64,000 bases of DNA from Lophium mytilinum (Eukaryota > Ascomycota > Dothideomycetes > Mytilinidiales > Mytilinidiaceae), in the NCBI GenBank assembly GCA_010093605.1, contig MU004182.1, forward strand, positions 591,032 to 655,031, in the 5' to 3' direction. Both the position numbers and the translations under genes were made by a program. Shown one piece after another: positions 1 through 12,203 of this stretch; the stretch's first letter is position 1; each line of letters starts with the position of its first letter. Below the pieces are notes generated by a model that worked only from the letters and a program-made list of their open reading frames with translations, ran no database searches and had not been told where the DNA came from.

Positions 1-3000
1 CTCTCTTATATTTATCTTTTATTAATATTAATACTATTTAATCTAATAATTCTAACATTCTAACCTTAAGCCCTAATATAAGATAAATACCCTTCTAGCT
101 TCTAGAAGTAACGGAAGTAACCCTTAGAAAAAAATTTTCCGTAATAGAGTGCGCTCTTATAATAAGCTATAGTATATCTATACCTTCTTATATAGTAACT
201 ATTAGTAGAGTTATAGACCCCTAATAAAGACTATACTAATATAGTATTCTATTAGTAGTACTATAGGCCCCTAATAAAGTAATCTAACTATTATATATAA
301 TATTAGATAATAGATCTTATAACTATAGTAGACGCTCTAATAAGCCCCTATAATAGAGGGGTAGTAGTAGTACTCTAGAAAGTCCCTACTAATTTATTAA
401 TTACTTTAATAGCTCTATAACTTCTTTCTTTATCTATTTTACTATTACTGCATAGAGACTAACGCCCGGAAAGCTTAGTATTAATAATAGCGCGTGCGCG
501 CACCTAGTATTACTAACTAATTACTATTACTATATAGAGACTAACGCCTAGAAAGCTTAGTATAGATAATAGTAAGCCTATATATATACTTAGCGTTATA
601 GAATAAAGATCTATAGACTATCTATTTTCTATATACTTTTTATTATCTATATACTACCCATTTTATAAATAAACTAACTAACTTAATAATTTACTATAGC
701 TAACCTCCGCAATTAAGCGCAACTAGTATACTCCTCTAGAATAACTCTATAACTAGCTATAATAGGTACTAGTTTCTTAAGCCTTCTATACGCCGGCGCG
801 CGTAGTAAATAATCTAAATTTATTAATAGCTTGTATATAAATATAGCAGGCCGCCCCTATAAGCTTTCTCTCTTATATACTAATCTTTCTATATCTTATT
901 ATATAGCTAACTCTAACTACTATACTTTTAACTATACTAAAGCCCTATAGTTTAGTAACTCTATTTTAGGCGGACGCCCTTCTAGTAGACGTTCTCTTAG
1001 TAATATTAATTATATTCTAATTAATCCTCGCCGCATTATATTATACTAAGATAATAGTTCTTTTAACCTACGCTACCTTCTTACTAGAGATAATAATAAT
1101 AATATAATATAGATTAATTACGGCCTATAGCCTTCTCTTATTTAGCTAGTAAATCTACTATTATAAGGCGTAACTTAGTTATAGTTATAAACTTTAGCTA
1201 CTACTTTCTAACTAGCTCTATTTATTAGACTAGTCTCTTTTATAACGCCTACTAAGCTTTAATATTATTAAACTAAGTTTAGTACTATAGGCAAGCCTCT
1301 ACTAGTTACTCTAGCTCCTCTAGTATAAACTATTATAGAGAAAACTGCACTTTTACTTTTCTATATTAGTAGCTATATACTAGGCAACTTTAATTTACTA
1401 AATAGAATTAAGAATATAACTACCGGCCTTAATAATATAACTATCGCCTATAATAAGAACTTTTTCTCTAACTTTAACTCGGCCGATAAATATAACCGCT
1501 AAGAAGAGGAATATTAGTTTAGTAGTAATATAGATAATAAAGTTAATAAGCTCTAGATAGCCTACTAAGATATTAATATTAATATTAATACTTCTAATAT
1601 AATAGCCTACTATAATACTACCTCTAGGCCTAACTATTAGTCTTATAACCCTAACTATCTAAGAATAGTACCTTTTTATAGTATGCTCTCTTCTAATATA
1701 TCTCCCTTATAATACTAGTCTACCTGCATTAAGTCTATTACTAGATTTAATACCCCGGACCTAGCTTAGTAAGTAGCAGGTATAGAATAGAGTAATAAAA
1801 CTAAGACTACTATAATACGCATTAAAGACTATTAATAATTATATTTTATAATTACCTAGCGCGCTAATAGCTCTATCTTTAAGATATGCTATAGAGATAG
1901 AGCCTATAAGTAATATAAGCTATAGACTCTATAGAACCTTACTAATAACGTTTAACTTATACTATAATAGTAGTAGAACTATATTATATTAACTTATACT
2001 AAATATAAAGACTATAAGTATAAAATAGATATTACTATATAAGAGTAAAACGCCGCTAATACTATAGTTATTAGTCTTAATAAGAAATACTTACTTATAG
2101 ACAGTAAACTCTCTAAGCTTTATATGTAAGTTTATACCCTAGGTAATATACTAGAAGCTAAGAAGGTAAACTTAGTATGCATATATTATAGATATAATAA
2201 GAAATACACCTAATTCTAGGCTTAAATAGCTTAGCTTAACTAGCTAGGTATTATATACTAGTAAGCCTTAGATTAAATTACTTAGCTTAAAGCCTAACTT
2301 TATTATAATATACTAGTAGAAGGCAACCTATATATAGACCTAGATAGATATCTATCTAACTATAACTCTACTAATAACGGCTCCTCTTCTCTACTAAAGG
2401 GACTATATATTCTTAACCTAGAAAACTTCTAGCGTAACTATATTCTAGTATAATACTTTACTACTACTAGAGGTAGAGAAGAAGGTAATTCTAACCTAGA
2501 TAGCTTTATTTAACTATAAGTCTATAGCCCTATATATTCTTAATATAGATAATAAGGCCTCTAACCTAAATATATATACCTATAGAACTTTAAATTAGGG
2601 GTAAAGGTATATATAGTATAGAAGAACTATCTACTCTATTTAGTCTAGGTAGACTAATAGACCTATTCTAATACTATAATCTAAATCTAATTAGTAGTTA
2701 GCTATTATAAAGAACGCGCATATAAGGTTATAGAGGACTATAGTTTACTTATATCTAGTAATCTATACTATTTACTTAAAGAACTTATCTAAGACCTAGA
2801 CGCCGTATTCTAGAAAAAGAACTCTATCTAATATAACTGCCTTCTAGATTAACTTAATAGTAAAGGCATAAAATAGCGCTCTAATAAGTATATAGCTAAC
2901 TTTCTCTAATACCTTAATATAGTTCTTAATAGACTAAAGTATAATAAAACTAATAATAGACTTATAACCTAATACTATTATCTTAAGAAAACGCTACGCA

Positions 3001-6000
3001 TAGACCTTATTAATTAAATTAACTTTAGACTTAAAACCTAGTACTAAGTAAAGAATAATATTCTATATAAAGACTAATATTAACTTTAATATAAAAAGCG
3101 CGCTAAAAAGAAGCTTCTTATAGTATAAAGTATAGCACGCTAATTTAATAATATATATAGAAATAATAGCCGCCGTAATTTAAACCGCGCTTAATATAAA
3201 GTAGCTACTACTAAAACTAATAACCTTATTATAGTTAAGAAAACTACTATAGTTTTATTACTAAGCGTTCTACTATATATTTGCATGCGCCTTACTAAAG
3301 AAGGGCGTTACTTTAGCTATTTTAAGAAGAACTACTGCGTAGGTAATCTAGAGTATACTATAGCCGGTAAGACTATATTATAAACTTAGCGTAATAAGCG
3401 CTTAGCCGCCGCAGGTATTAATAATATAGAACTTAACGCCTTTAACTATAATAGTAATAATAAGTGCTAGTATAAATATAAATATAATAATAAATAAAGA
3501 TATAATAAGAATAACTATAAAGCTTACTCTAATAACTTAGAAAAAGCTTAATCTCTAATAAAAGTTATTATTAGAGATAGTTAGAAGATACGCTAGCTTA
3601 AGCTCTCGCATATATCTAGAAGCTTAAGCTACCTCCTCTAAAGCCTCTAGATATTAAACTCTCTACTTACGCTATAGGACTTGCGCTACTATCTAGTAAA
3701 TAAATAGACTTTAACTATAAGATTAAAACTTTAACTAGAATAGTTAAATCTATTATTCTTATAGACTCTAAATATAGAGGCTTTATATTTATATCTATAA
3801 GCTTTACTAAGTACTATAAGCTTAATATTTATAAGGCTACTCTATAGAATATTAAGCTACTAAATAGATCTATATCTATTATTAATAAAGCAGCTAAAGT
3901 TACTATATAAATTAAGGGTTACTATAATAAATTCTAGGCCCTAATTTATAACCTTAAAGGCTATAATATTATTCTTAGTATAGGCTAGCTTATTATATAC
4001 AACGCCTATATAAAATTTAGCACGCGCATAATATAACTAGATTCTAACTATTATTATTCTTAATACCTTATTAACTATAAACTAGTTTATATCTAGTCTA
4101 AAGACTCTATTACCTATACTAGTAAACGTCTATTTAAGTAGAAGCTTAATACCTAGCTTACTACTTTTAAGGCGCTTAATATTAGTATAGTATCTAGTAA
4201 TAAGTGCCTATACAACGCCTAGTAATTACTAGAGAAAGATACTATCTATATATAGCCTAAGCACTTTAAACTAGCGCTTATAGATAAGAAAGTAGAAGCC
4301 TAAGTATGCGCTTAAGAATAGTTATATAGCTATAATATTATTATAGGCCTAGCTAATTTTACTACTAATCTAGCTATAATTAGCCTCTATATAATATCTA
4401 AAGATAACTAGTAAAAGTTCTTTAAGAAAATAGAGCGTAAGCTAATAACGCGTAATAAACTTAAAGTACTAGTACCTATAGAATACTAGAGTCTCCTTAA
4501 TATATAGAATCTAAAAGAAGTAAATAAGCTTCTACTATATTATAAAGTAAAGAATAGTATAGATATTAACTACTATATTAATATTAAGCTAGAAACTAAG
4601 GCTCTAGCCTGTAAAGTCTATAGACTTTTATAAGATAAGACGCTTATTATTAAAATATTTATTAATAAGATATATAGTAAGGGCTATATTAGAAAAAGTA
4701 ATAGATAATATATAGCCCCTATTATTATTATCTATAAGCTAGGCGGAGGCCTACGCATCTATATTAATTATTAAGGCCTTAACGCGGTTATAATTAAGGC
4801 TTAAAATATTCCTCTAGCTATAAAGGATACTTTAGCCTTACTTAAAAACACTTAGTACTATACTAAGTTTAATGTTATTACTATCTTTAACACTATTTAT
4901 ATGTAAGAGGGCAATAAAAAGTATACTATATTTCTTACAAGATATAGCCTATTTAAATTTATAGTCCTCCCCTTTAGCTTATATAATACCCCGGCCACAT
5001 TCTAAGCCTTTATTAATAATATTCTATTAAAATACCTAGATAATTTCTATATAGCCTACCTTAATAATATTCTTATTTTTAGTAAAATACTTAAAGAATA
5101 TATCGGTTATATTAAGAAGATCCTCTAGCGGCTTTATAAAGCCGGCCTATTTCTTAATATTACTAAATGTAAATTCTATAAATAAGAGGTTAAATACTTA
5201 GGCGTTATTATTAGCGTTAACGGCCTTAAAATAGATCTAGCTAAAATTAAAATAGTTATTAACTAGCCCTAACTATAGAACCTGCAGAATATATAAGCGT
5301 TTCTAGGTTTCTATAATTTCTATAGATATTTTATTATAGCTTACTTAGATATTATAGGTTCTCTTACTAGGCTTACTAAGGCGGAAGTTTATAAGTAGTT
5401 TACTTTCCTATAGTAAAAAGGCAGCTTAAAAGACTTCTTCTTTAAGTAAATAAAGTAGGCGTTTATTAATACCCTATAGATAGCTTACTTTAATCTAGAT
5501 CTAGAGATATAGGTAGAATGCAACGCATTTAATACTATTATAGCAGCTATACTATCTTAAATATAGGCTAATAGCGTTTTATATTCTATTATATTTATAT
5601 TCTATTAAATAAGCGTAGCCTAACTTAACTATTAGATTTATAATAAAGAACTCCTAGTAATTATCCGCGCCTTTAAGAAATAGCGTATAGAACTCACTAG
5701 CTATAGATATAGTAATCTAATTAAAGTCCTTTTAAATTACTGCACCCTATAATACTTTATAGAAACTAAATAGCTTAACTAATAATAGGCTAGATAGGCC
5801 GAGTTTCTTTCTAAATTTAACTTTTAAATTACTTACTAACTAGATAAGGATAATAGTAAGGCTAATCTACTAACTAGACGCCTAGATAATATACTAGATT
5901 AAGATAATAAACGCTATAAAATCTAATAATAAATAATCTTAAAGAACTATAACCTAGAACTAGAAATATATTACGCTATTAACCTAGCCTATATTATAAT

Positions 6001-8027
6001 AGATAGCGTTACCTATAATATAGTTTTTCTTATAGTAATAATATATAACCTTAGTAAAGTAGAACTTAATTAAGAAAAGTCTTAGAGTAACCTTAATAAA
6101 GAACTATAGAAGCTACTAAGATAGAGGGAGTTATAGAGTAACTCTACTAAAGGTATAGTAGAGTAAGATATTATAGATTATATATAAGAAGTACTTATTA
6201 ATAATACTATTAGTAATGCTATTAAGAATGCTATTAGAGTAAGACTACGCCGTCTACTAATAGATATTATTAAAAACTATAGCGTTAAACTTAAGCTCTA
6301 TAACTATATAATTTATAATAGCCTAATTTTTATTTAAAAGAACTATCTATATATACCTACTAAGAAGAAACTCTAGATAGCTATTATTAAAAGCCTTTAT
6401 AAGCCCCCTCTAGTTAGCTATAGTAGAATAATATCTATATATAATTATATTTTAATATACTACTTCTAGCTATAGATAACTTATAACATTAATTAATATA
6501 TAAAGGCCTGCCACCCGTGCAACTATATTAAGTACGCTCGCGATATAAAGTAAGGCTTTCTTAAGCCGCTATCTATTCTAGATTAATACTAGACTAACCT
6601 TATAGTAGACTTTATAGAACCTCTACCTATATACTTTTAATTTAGAAGAGACTACTAATATATTATAGTAGTAGTTAATAGACTCTTTAAGATATATAAA
6701 TTTATTTCTATAATAATAACTAACGTAGAGGAAGTTACCTAAGCCTTTCTAGAATAGATCTAGTATATAGAAGGATACCTAGAATTAATTATATTTAATT
6801 AAGGCCCTTAATTTATTTTAACCTTTTAGTCTTACCTATATAAATATATTAGCACTAAGCTAAAACTATCTACTACTTTCTATTTTAATATAGATAGATA
6901 AACTAAAATTACTAATATAGGCCTAAAATAGTTTCTTAGAGCATATATTAACTACTAATAAGATAACTAGGTTAATTACCTTACTATTACTAAATTTAAG
7001 GCTAATTCTATAAAAAATACCTCTACTAGAGTAGCTCTCTTTATAGCTACTAAAGGCTATATTTTTAGTATAGGTACTATACTAGCTATATAACTACTAC
7101 CTAATATAAATATACTAATAATTTAGCTTATAGAATAAGTAGATAGACTTATAGATAGGCTTAATAAGCTATATACCTTCCTCTATTAAGAAATTAAATA
7201 GGCCTAAGCTAAGTAAAAGAAATATACTAATGCTAGATAATAACTAGCTTATATATACTATCTAGGTAATATAGTTATACTTAACACGCGCTATATTAAG
7301 ATAACTCGCCTAAATAAGAAGCTTAACTTTAAGAAGCTAGGTTCTTTTAAGATTCTATAAAGCTATAAAAATAGTAGTATATATAAGCTTAAGCTATCTA
7401 AGAGTATAGAAAACCTACACCCTATCTTTTATTCTTAGCTACTCTATCTAGCTAACGCCGTCCCTATAAAAGAATAGTATAATTCTAAGCCTCTACCTAT
7501 ATAGATAATACTAACTTATTAAAAAGGTAATACTAAAGAGATTATTAACTACTATCTTAATAGAAGATAACTTAATCTAGCTATAGATAAAAGAGGTATA
7601 CTCTAATATAAGATTAAATTTATTAGCTATAATAAGCTCTAATAGAATAATTATAAGTACGCTAATAGCTACCCCTGCCTTATTATAGACTTTTACTACC
7701 GCTATCTATATTCTAAGAAACTAAAACCTTATCTATTATTTAAACTACTATTAGACTAGAAACTAACCTTAGCTACTATTCTTACTATAATAGACCTCTA
7801 TATAACTAACGCTGCGGAAGCTATATAATTTAATTACTAGACTAGCAGTTAAATTAATTTATTAAGGAGGCCTAACTATAGATATATATAATAATTAATA
7901 TAATATAATAGTATAGATTATTATAAGTATCTAGTAGTAGACTAGCAGCTATAATAGCTATATAGCTTCTTACGGCCCCGTTATAGCCGGCCCTAGTTTA
8001 AATAGATAACTCTTATAAGGTAACGCA

Positions 8028-8092
8028 TAGTAATACTATATATAGTAATACTACGTATAGTAATACTATATATAGTAATACTACGCGTAAAA
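8028..8092. repeat. Short tandem repeat inside the fossil element
   Basis: About four head-to-tail copies of a 15-17 bp word built on tagtaatacta, alternating with tata and cg endings. It lies near the 3' end of the retrotransposon interior. It may be an original feature of the element's 3' untranslated region. Confidence 0.6.
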
Positions 8093-8329
8093 AATACTAC
8101 TAAGCTAATAATAGAAAGACTATACTAAGAGGTAAGGCTATAGAAGACTATATAAAATAGAAAGAATAAGTAATTCTTTATAAATTAATTTATTTTCTTT
8201 ATTTACTTATAATTAGAGTATAATCTAGCATTTATTTTATAGATATTTAAGTAATTATAGGTACTCTAGTATAGAAAGGACTCTCTCTTATAAAAAGCTT
8301 TAATAGGGGGCTTCTTTAGAAAAGGGAGA

Positions 8330-8529
8330 TATTATAGCTATATATTTATACTATAATATATAACTAGAGTTATATAATAGAGGCTCTATAGAACGGGTAA
8401 ATATTACTCCGCCCTTTAAAATATTATAATATCTATTCTAGAAACCTCTTTCTCTCTTATATTTATCTTTTATTAATATTAATACTATTTAATCTAATAA
8501 TTCTAACGTTCTAACCTTAAGCTCTAATA
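8330..8529 (+). repeat. Right LTR of the chromovirus fossil
   Basis: The last 78 bases (8452-8529) match window positions 1-78 almost perfectly. The start near 8330 is inferred from the purine-rich tract just before it and the following tattatagc, which would be TG-starting before RIP. The length of about 200 bp is short but within the range for this family. The partner LTR is truncated by the window edge. Confidence 0.75.
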
Positions 8530-9205
8530 CTTAGCTACTAATTTAGTAGTAGTAGAGCCTCTTTTATAACTAGTAGTAGAGCCTCTTTTATAGCTAGTAG
8601 AAGCTACTATAGTATCTAAAAGAGTACTACTACTTCTTATAGAGCCTTTTAAAGAGCCTTTTATAGCTTTAGACTTTTTATCTATAGCTTTATATATAGT
8701 AGTAGCTAATAGATATCTAGTAACTTAAGTCTCTACTTTATTCTATAATAGGTCTTTCTCTTTTATTAAGCGCGCCTTTTTTCTATATTAGGCGGCCTAC
8801 TCTACTATATATATCTATACTTTTATAGAAGTCTTTATAAGTATAGGTACCTTTATAAGTATAAATATCTTTATAAATACTATTATAGCCTTTAAAGCCT
8901 TTAGTATCTTTTTAAAAGTAGATATTAATATATCTAGAAAATTAGAAATAGCCTTATCTAAAGTACTAATAGTAGAGGTAGAGGCCTTCTAATTAAAGAA
9001 GATATAGTAGGCTTTACTATATATTAACTATATAGAAATATAGATATTAAAGGCTTTTAAAGATACTATAATACTAGAAAAAGTTAGTATATAGCCTCTA
9101 TAATAGTATTAATAGCCTTACTAATTATTAAGTTAGGTAGTATTAAGATGTAGTAAAAAAATTAAGTTCTCTAGGTAGAATCCTAACGTTCCTTATATAA
9201 ATTAA
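8530..9205. other. AT-rich RIP-affected spacer, no gene
   Basis: Base composition stays as AT-rich and CpA/TpG-poor as in the retrotransposon. It contains short repeats (agagcctcttttata twice near 8547-8595, and taagtata/taaata runs near 8836-8880). The composition changes sharply to normal genic DNA at about 9205. It is either the remains of another repeat into which the retrotransposon inserted, or flanking DNA caught by RIP. No coding sequence can be supported. Confidence 0.6.
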
Positions 9206-9700
9206 CGTGTGTGTGGTAGGGAGCTTTGCCAAGGATTCCGTGCTGTTTTGCACCCGACAAATTCTTATTCCCGATCAACCGACATCGGGCGCACCCGATC
9301 GGCTCTCGGCAGGGCAATAATCGACATTGACGCCTCATCTTACGTCTTTGCATCATGAATCGCTGTCGCTACAAACTTTTGCTCTTCAGTACTTCCTCAG
9401 GCAGATTTGACACACCTCATTAGCTCCATCATCCCAGACATGCAAGGGCAAGGACAAGTGCCGATCCTTTGCTTTCTCACACTGTAAATTTACATATCGC
9501 CTCCTATTGCAACCAAAACAAAGAGTTGATCGCTCTTTCTATTCGAATTTATCTGTGAGAGTCTATAGAAAACATATATATTGCCATCTTACTGCATTTG
9601 TCACTCGCGACACGTCAGTTGCGTTTTTACTTCAATCTTAATTACCTCTATGATCTCTATCCCAATCTTTCAAGACGGTTAAGGAGCGTTTGACTCGACG
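9206..9700 (+). promoter_or_regulatory. Upstream region of the SBF-like gene
   Basis: Normal-composition DNA between the RIP block and the ATG at 9701. No repeat or second gene is visible. The stretch just before the start is pyrimidine-rich in places, as is common in fungal promoters. No specific site can be assigned. Confidence 0.4.
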
Positions 9701-11017
9701 ATGAGTCATAACCTCGAGATCCAAGGCCAGGACGTCGAGAAAGGCCACACATCCGGACTATCATCAATAAAGTCCCCTCGATCAAGCATGGAGAGCAATA
9801 GTAAAGGAGATATAGAAAAAGCGGGAATGCAACAAACCACGGATCCAGAGCCAGAGCCCAAAACCTCGAAACTTGAGAATCAGATCAAAACCAAGGAGCC
9901 CGAACAGAATGGCCCCAAAAAATGGCTTACTTCCCTATTATGGCTCATCAAGGACCAATGGTTCCTTGTTGCTCTCGCCTGCCTCATAGCAATATCATCC
10001 CAAGCCCAAGTCCCCGAATCACATCAACACCTCAAGGAAACGGTCGTTACCTACCTCTGCGTCTCCATCATCTTCTTCATCACAGGCTGCACGCTCTCCA
10101 CCCGCGTGCTGATCGACAACTACTCCCGCTGGCGATTGCACATCTACGTGCAGGTCCAATGCTTCCTCATGACCTCCGCAACCACGTTCGCAGTCGTTAG
10201 CTTATGCGCGATGAACCCGAACTTCATGGATCCGTGGTTCCTTATCGGATTAATCTTCATGGGCTGTGTGCCAACAACCATATCCTCGAATGTGGTCATG
10301 ACGCGGCAAGCGCACGGCAACACCGCGCTGACAGTGGTGCAATCCACCCTGGGCAACTTCCTGGGACCGTTCTTGACGCCAGCGCTGGTCTCCATGTACA
10401 CGTCGACGGGAGCATGGTACACAGACGTCCTGCCAACCGGGGCGAACAACTACAGCGAGATCTACCGGCGCGTGTTCAAGCAACTAGGCCTCTCGCTTTT
10501 TCTTCCCATGGTCGTCGGACAGGTGGTGCAGAACGTTTTCCCGAAGCAGTGCAAGACCATTTTCACGACGTGGAAGCTGAGCAAAGTGAGCTCGGTGTCG
10601 CTGCTTATCATCATCTGGCAAACCTTCGACCAAGCCTTCGGTAGCGGCGCCTTTGAAAGCGCCAAAGCCTCGAACATGATCTTTATCGTCTTCATCTCGA
10701 TCGCATTCTTCATCCTTTGGCAGAGCATCACGCTTGCGACGTCGATATTTTGGCTGCCCAAGGTGGATGTCATAGCGTGCTGCTACTGCTGTCCGGCGAA
10801 GACGCCTGCGATGGGTGTCCCGTTGAGCACGGTCATGTATGTTGGACTGAGCAAGGTTCATGAGAGCAAGCTACAGATTCCTATGGTCATTTTTCAGGGG
10901 TTTCAGATAGCGTCGGGGAGCTTGTTGACCATTGCGTTCCGTCGGTGGGTGAGGGCGGAGGAGGAGAGAAAGGCAGCAGAGGCGGAGCGATTGAGGGCGG
11001 GGGAGGCCGCGTCTTAA
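9701..11017 (+). CDS. SBF-like membrane protein (RCH1 / SLC10A7 type)
   Basis: A 438-residue single-exon protein. The N-terminal ~75 residues are polar and probably cytosolic; then follow about ten hydrophobic segments from KDQWFLVALACLIA near residue 86 onward, ending in a charged tail. The segment CVPTTISSNVVMTRQAHGN (about residues 191-209) is characteristic of the SBF-like family (PF13593), which includes fungal Rch1 and animal SLC10A7. In Candida and Saccharomyces, Rch1 is a plasma-membrane negative regulator of calcium uptake; it is not shown to carry bile acids. A calcium-homeostasis role here is inferred from family. The ATG at 9701 follows stops in all near-upstream frames and gives full family length. 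It is the first gene right of the RIP block, about 500 bp from it, yet the sequence looks intact. Confidence 0.88.
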   Translation: MSHNLEIQGQDVEKGHTSGLSSIKSPRSSMESNSKGDIEKAGMQQTTDPEPEPKTSKLENQIKTKEPEQNGPKKWLTSLLWLIKDQWFLVALACLIAISSQAQVPESHQHLKETVVTYLCVSIIFFITGCTLSTRVLIDNYSRWRLHIYVQVQCFLMTSATTFAVVSLCAMNPNFMDPWFLIGLIFMGCVPTTISSNVVMTRQAHGNTALTVVQSTLGNFLGPFLTPALVSMYTSTGAWYTDVLPTGANNYSEIYRRVFKQLGLSLFLPMVVGQVVQNVFPKQCKTIFTTWKLSKVSSVSLLIIIWQTFDQAFGSGAFESAKASNMIFIVFISIAFFILWQSITLATSIFWLPKVDVIACCYCCPAKTPAMGVPLSTVMYVGLSKVHESKLQIPMVIFQGFQIASGSLLTIAFRRWVRAEEERKAAEAERLRAGEAAS

Positions 11018-12203
11018 ATTTTGATACTGCATGGCGGAAGCCTGATAGAGTCAAGGTTGCATATAGACATAGACATTAGACTGGGCAGGACTTTAATTAA
11101 TAATTTCTGTACGTCTGCTATCGTGGCGGCTTCCAATATTGAGCTACGATGATATGTGGATGATTATTGACACTAGCAGCAAGAAAGAATTGAACAACAG
11201 GAATTTATTTGCACACGACACCAAGAAAGCAAGAAAGCCTACTTTTCCCGAGTAGACATAGCAGACTAGGAATACTAGAATGCATCTGAAGCGTTGCACA
11301 ACGGTGTTGATTGCGTACACCATACCCATGCGGAGCTGAAAACGAGCGGACGGAGGACTAGGCTGACGAATAGCATGGCGGAGATGGGCTGTCAGCTTGC
11401 TCGAGCTGCATGCATATGCACTTGGACGGGCATAACATGCATAGCACATGTTCTAAGACTAGGGCTTGTTGATACTGGGAAGGGTAGTTCCCCTCGAAGA
11501 CAATGCTATTGTCGCCGTGGGTGTTCGAGTCGATGTGGCGTTGTGGAGCCATTCCGTCCCGATCTGAAGCCGAAGGGAACCATGCATCGCGAATGGATCA
11601 TGACTCTTAGACTGGTGAATTCGATCGATACTAAGCCCTTGAAGAACACTATTATGATGGTAAAGAACATGATGAAGAGGGTGAGATGACGAGGCCGTTG
11701 AGTGGTGTGGGGGCTATCGATTGGGTTGCCCCGCGAACGTACCTAAACAAGCAGCGATTTTAGCGCACACCACCCTGCCAACTCTCACCGTCTGCACACG
11801 CAGCTTTCGAACCGGCCCTTGCTTGCACCACCATCTTTCGAACCTCTACGCATCTGAACATCTCTCACCCCGATCACCACGCAGTCGCGCATCTCCAGAG
11901 GGACTGAACCACGCAATTCGAGCTGTCCGCCTCGCCGGGCATGCTCTGCATCCAGTGCTGACAGCCATTTTGTTGTGGATATCTCGCTCGCCCTACAAAC
12001 ACCGCCAGCACATCGCCAGCACCGGAGACAGGACCGTACATAATACTGAGACGACTTTACGATTATTCTTTCTTTGCGGACGCTTCTCGACTCCGATATT
12101 ATAATCTGCACATTCTTTTCCCGTCGTTCTCGAGCTCGGAGACTACTTCCGACTAGGCGCATTCATTTATCAGCTCTAGATAAAACCGACGCAACTCGCA
12201 ATC
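11018..12203. other. Intergenic region, no supported gene
   Basis: About 1.2 kb separating two plus-strand genes. Open frames in it are short, lack family resemblance and lie in low-complexity stretches. The right half is pyrimidine-rich with caccatc/tctc words and probably holds the promoter and 5' untranslated region of the cytochrome b561 gene. Confidence 0.5.

Larger units (their letters stand above)
1..8529 (+). mobile_element. Broken Ty3/Gypsy chromovirus-type LTR retrotransposon, RIP-degraded
   Basis: A fossil element fills this stretch. The first 78 bases of the window reappear at 8452-8529 with about two differences, so they are the 3' part of the left LTR; the right LTR spans about 8330-8529 (about 200 bp) behind a purine tract near 8319-8329. 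Internal parts recognisable at nucleotide level are a reverse transcriptase region (about 4690-5110), an integrase region with its zinc-binding motif near 6490-6530, and a chromodomain-like 3' end near 7590-7760. RT before integrase is the Ty3/Gypsy order, and the chromodomain points to a chromovirus. The whole is very AT-rich, with CpA and TpG nearly absent, as RIP leaves. It is thoroughly broken, with very many breaks in all coding parts and no usable frame. The near-identical LTRs suggest a fairly recent insertion. The left LTR start lies outside the window. Confidence 0.85.

Noticed and set aside
1-9205. Centromeric or telomeric sequence
   Set aside because: No telomere repeat is present and the AT-richness is explained by a RIP-degraded LTR retrotransposon.
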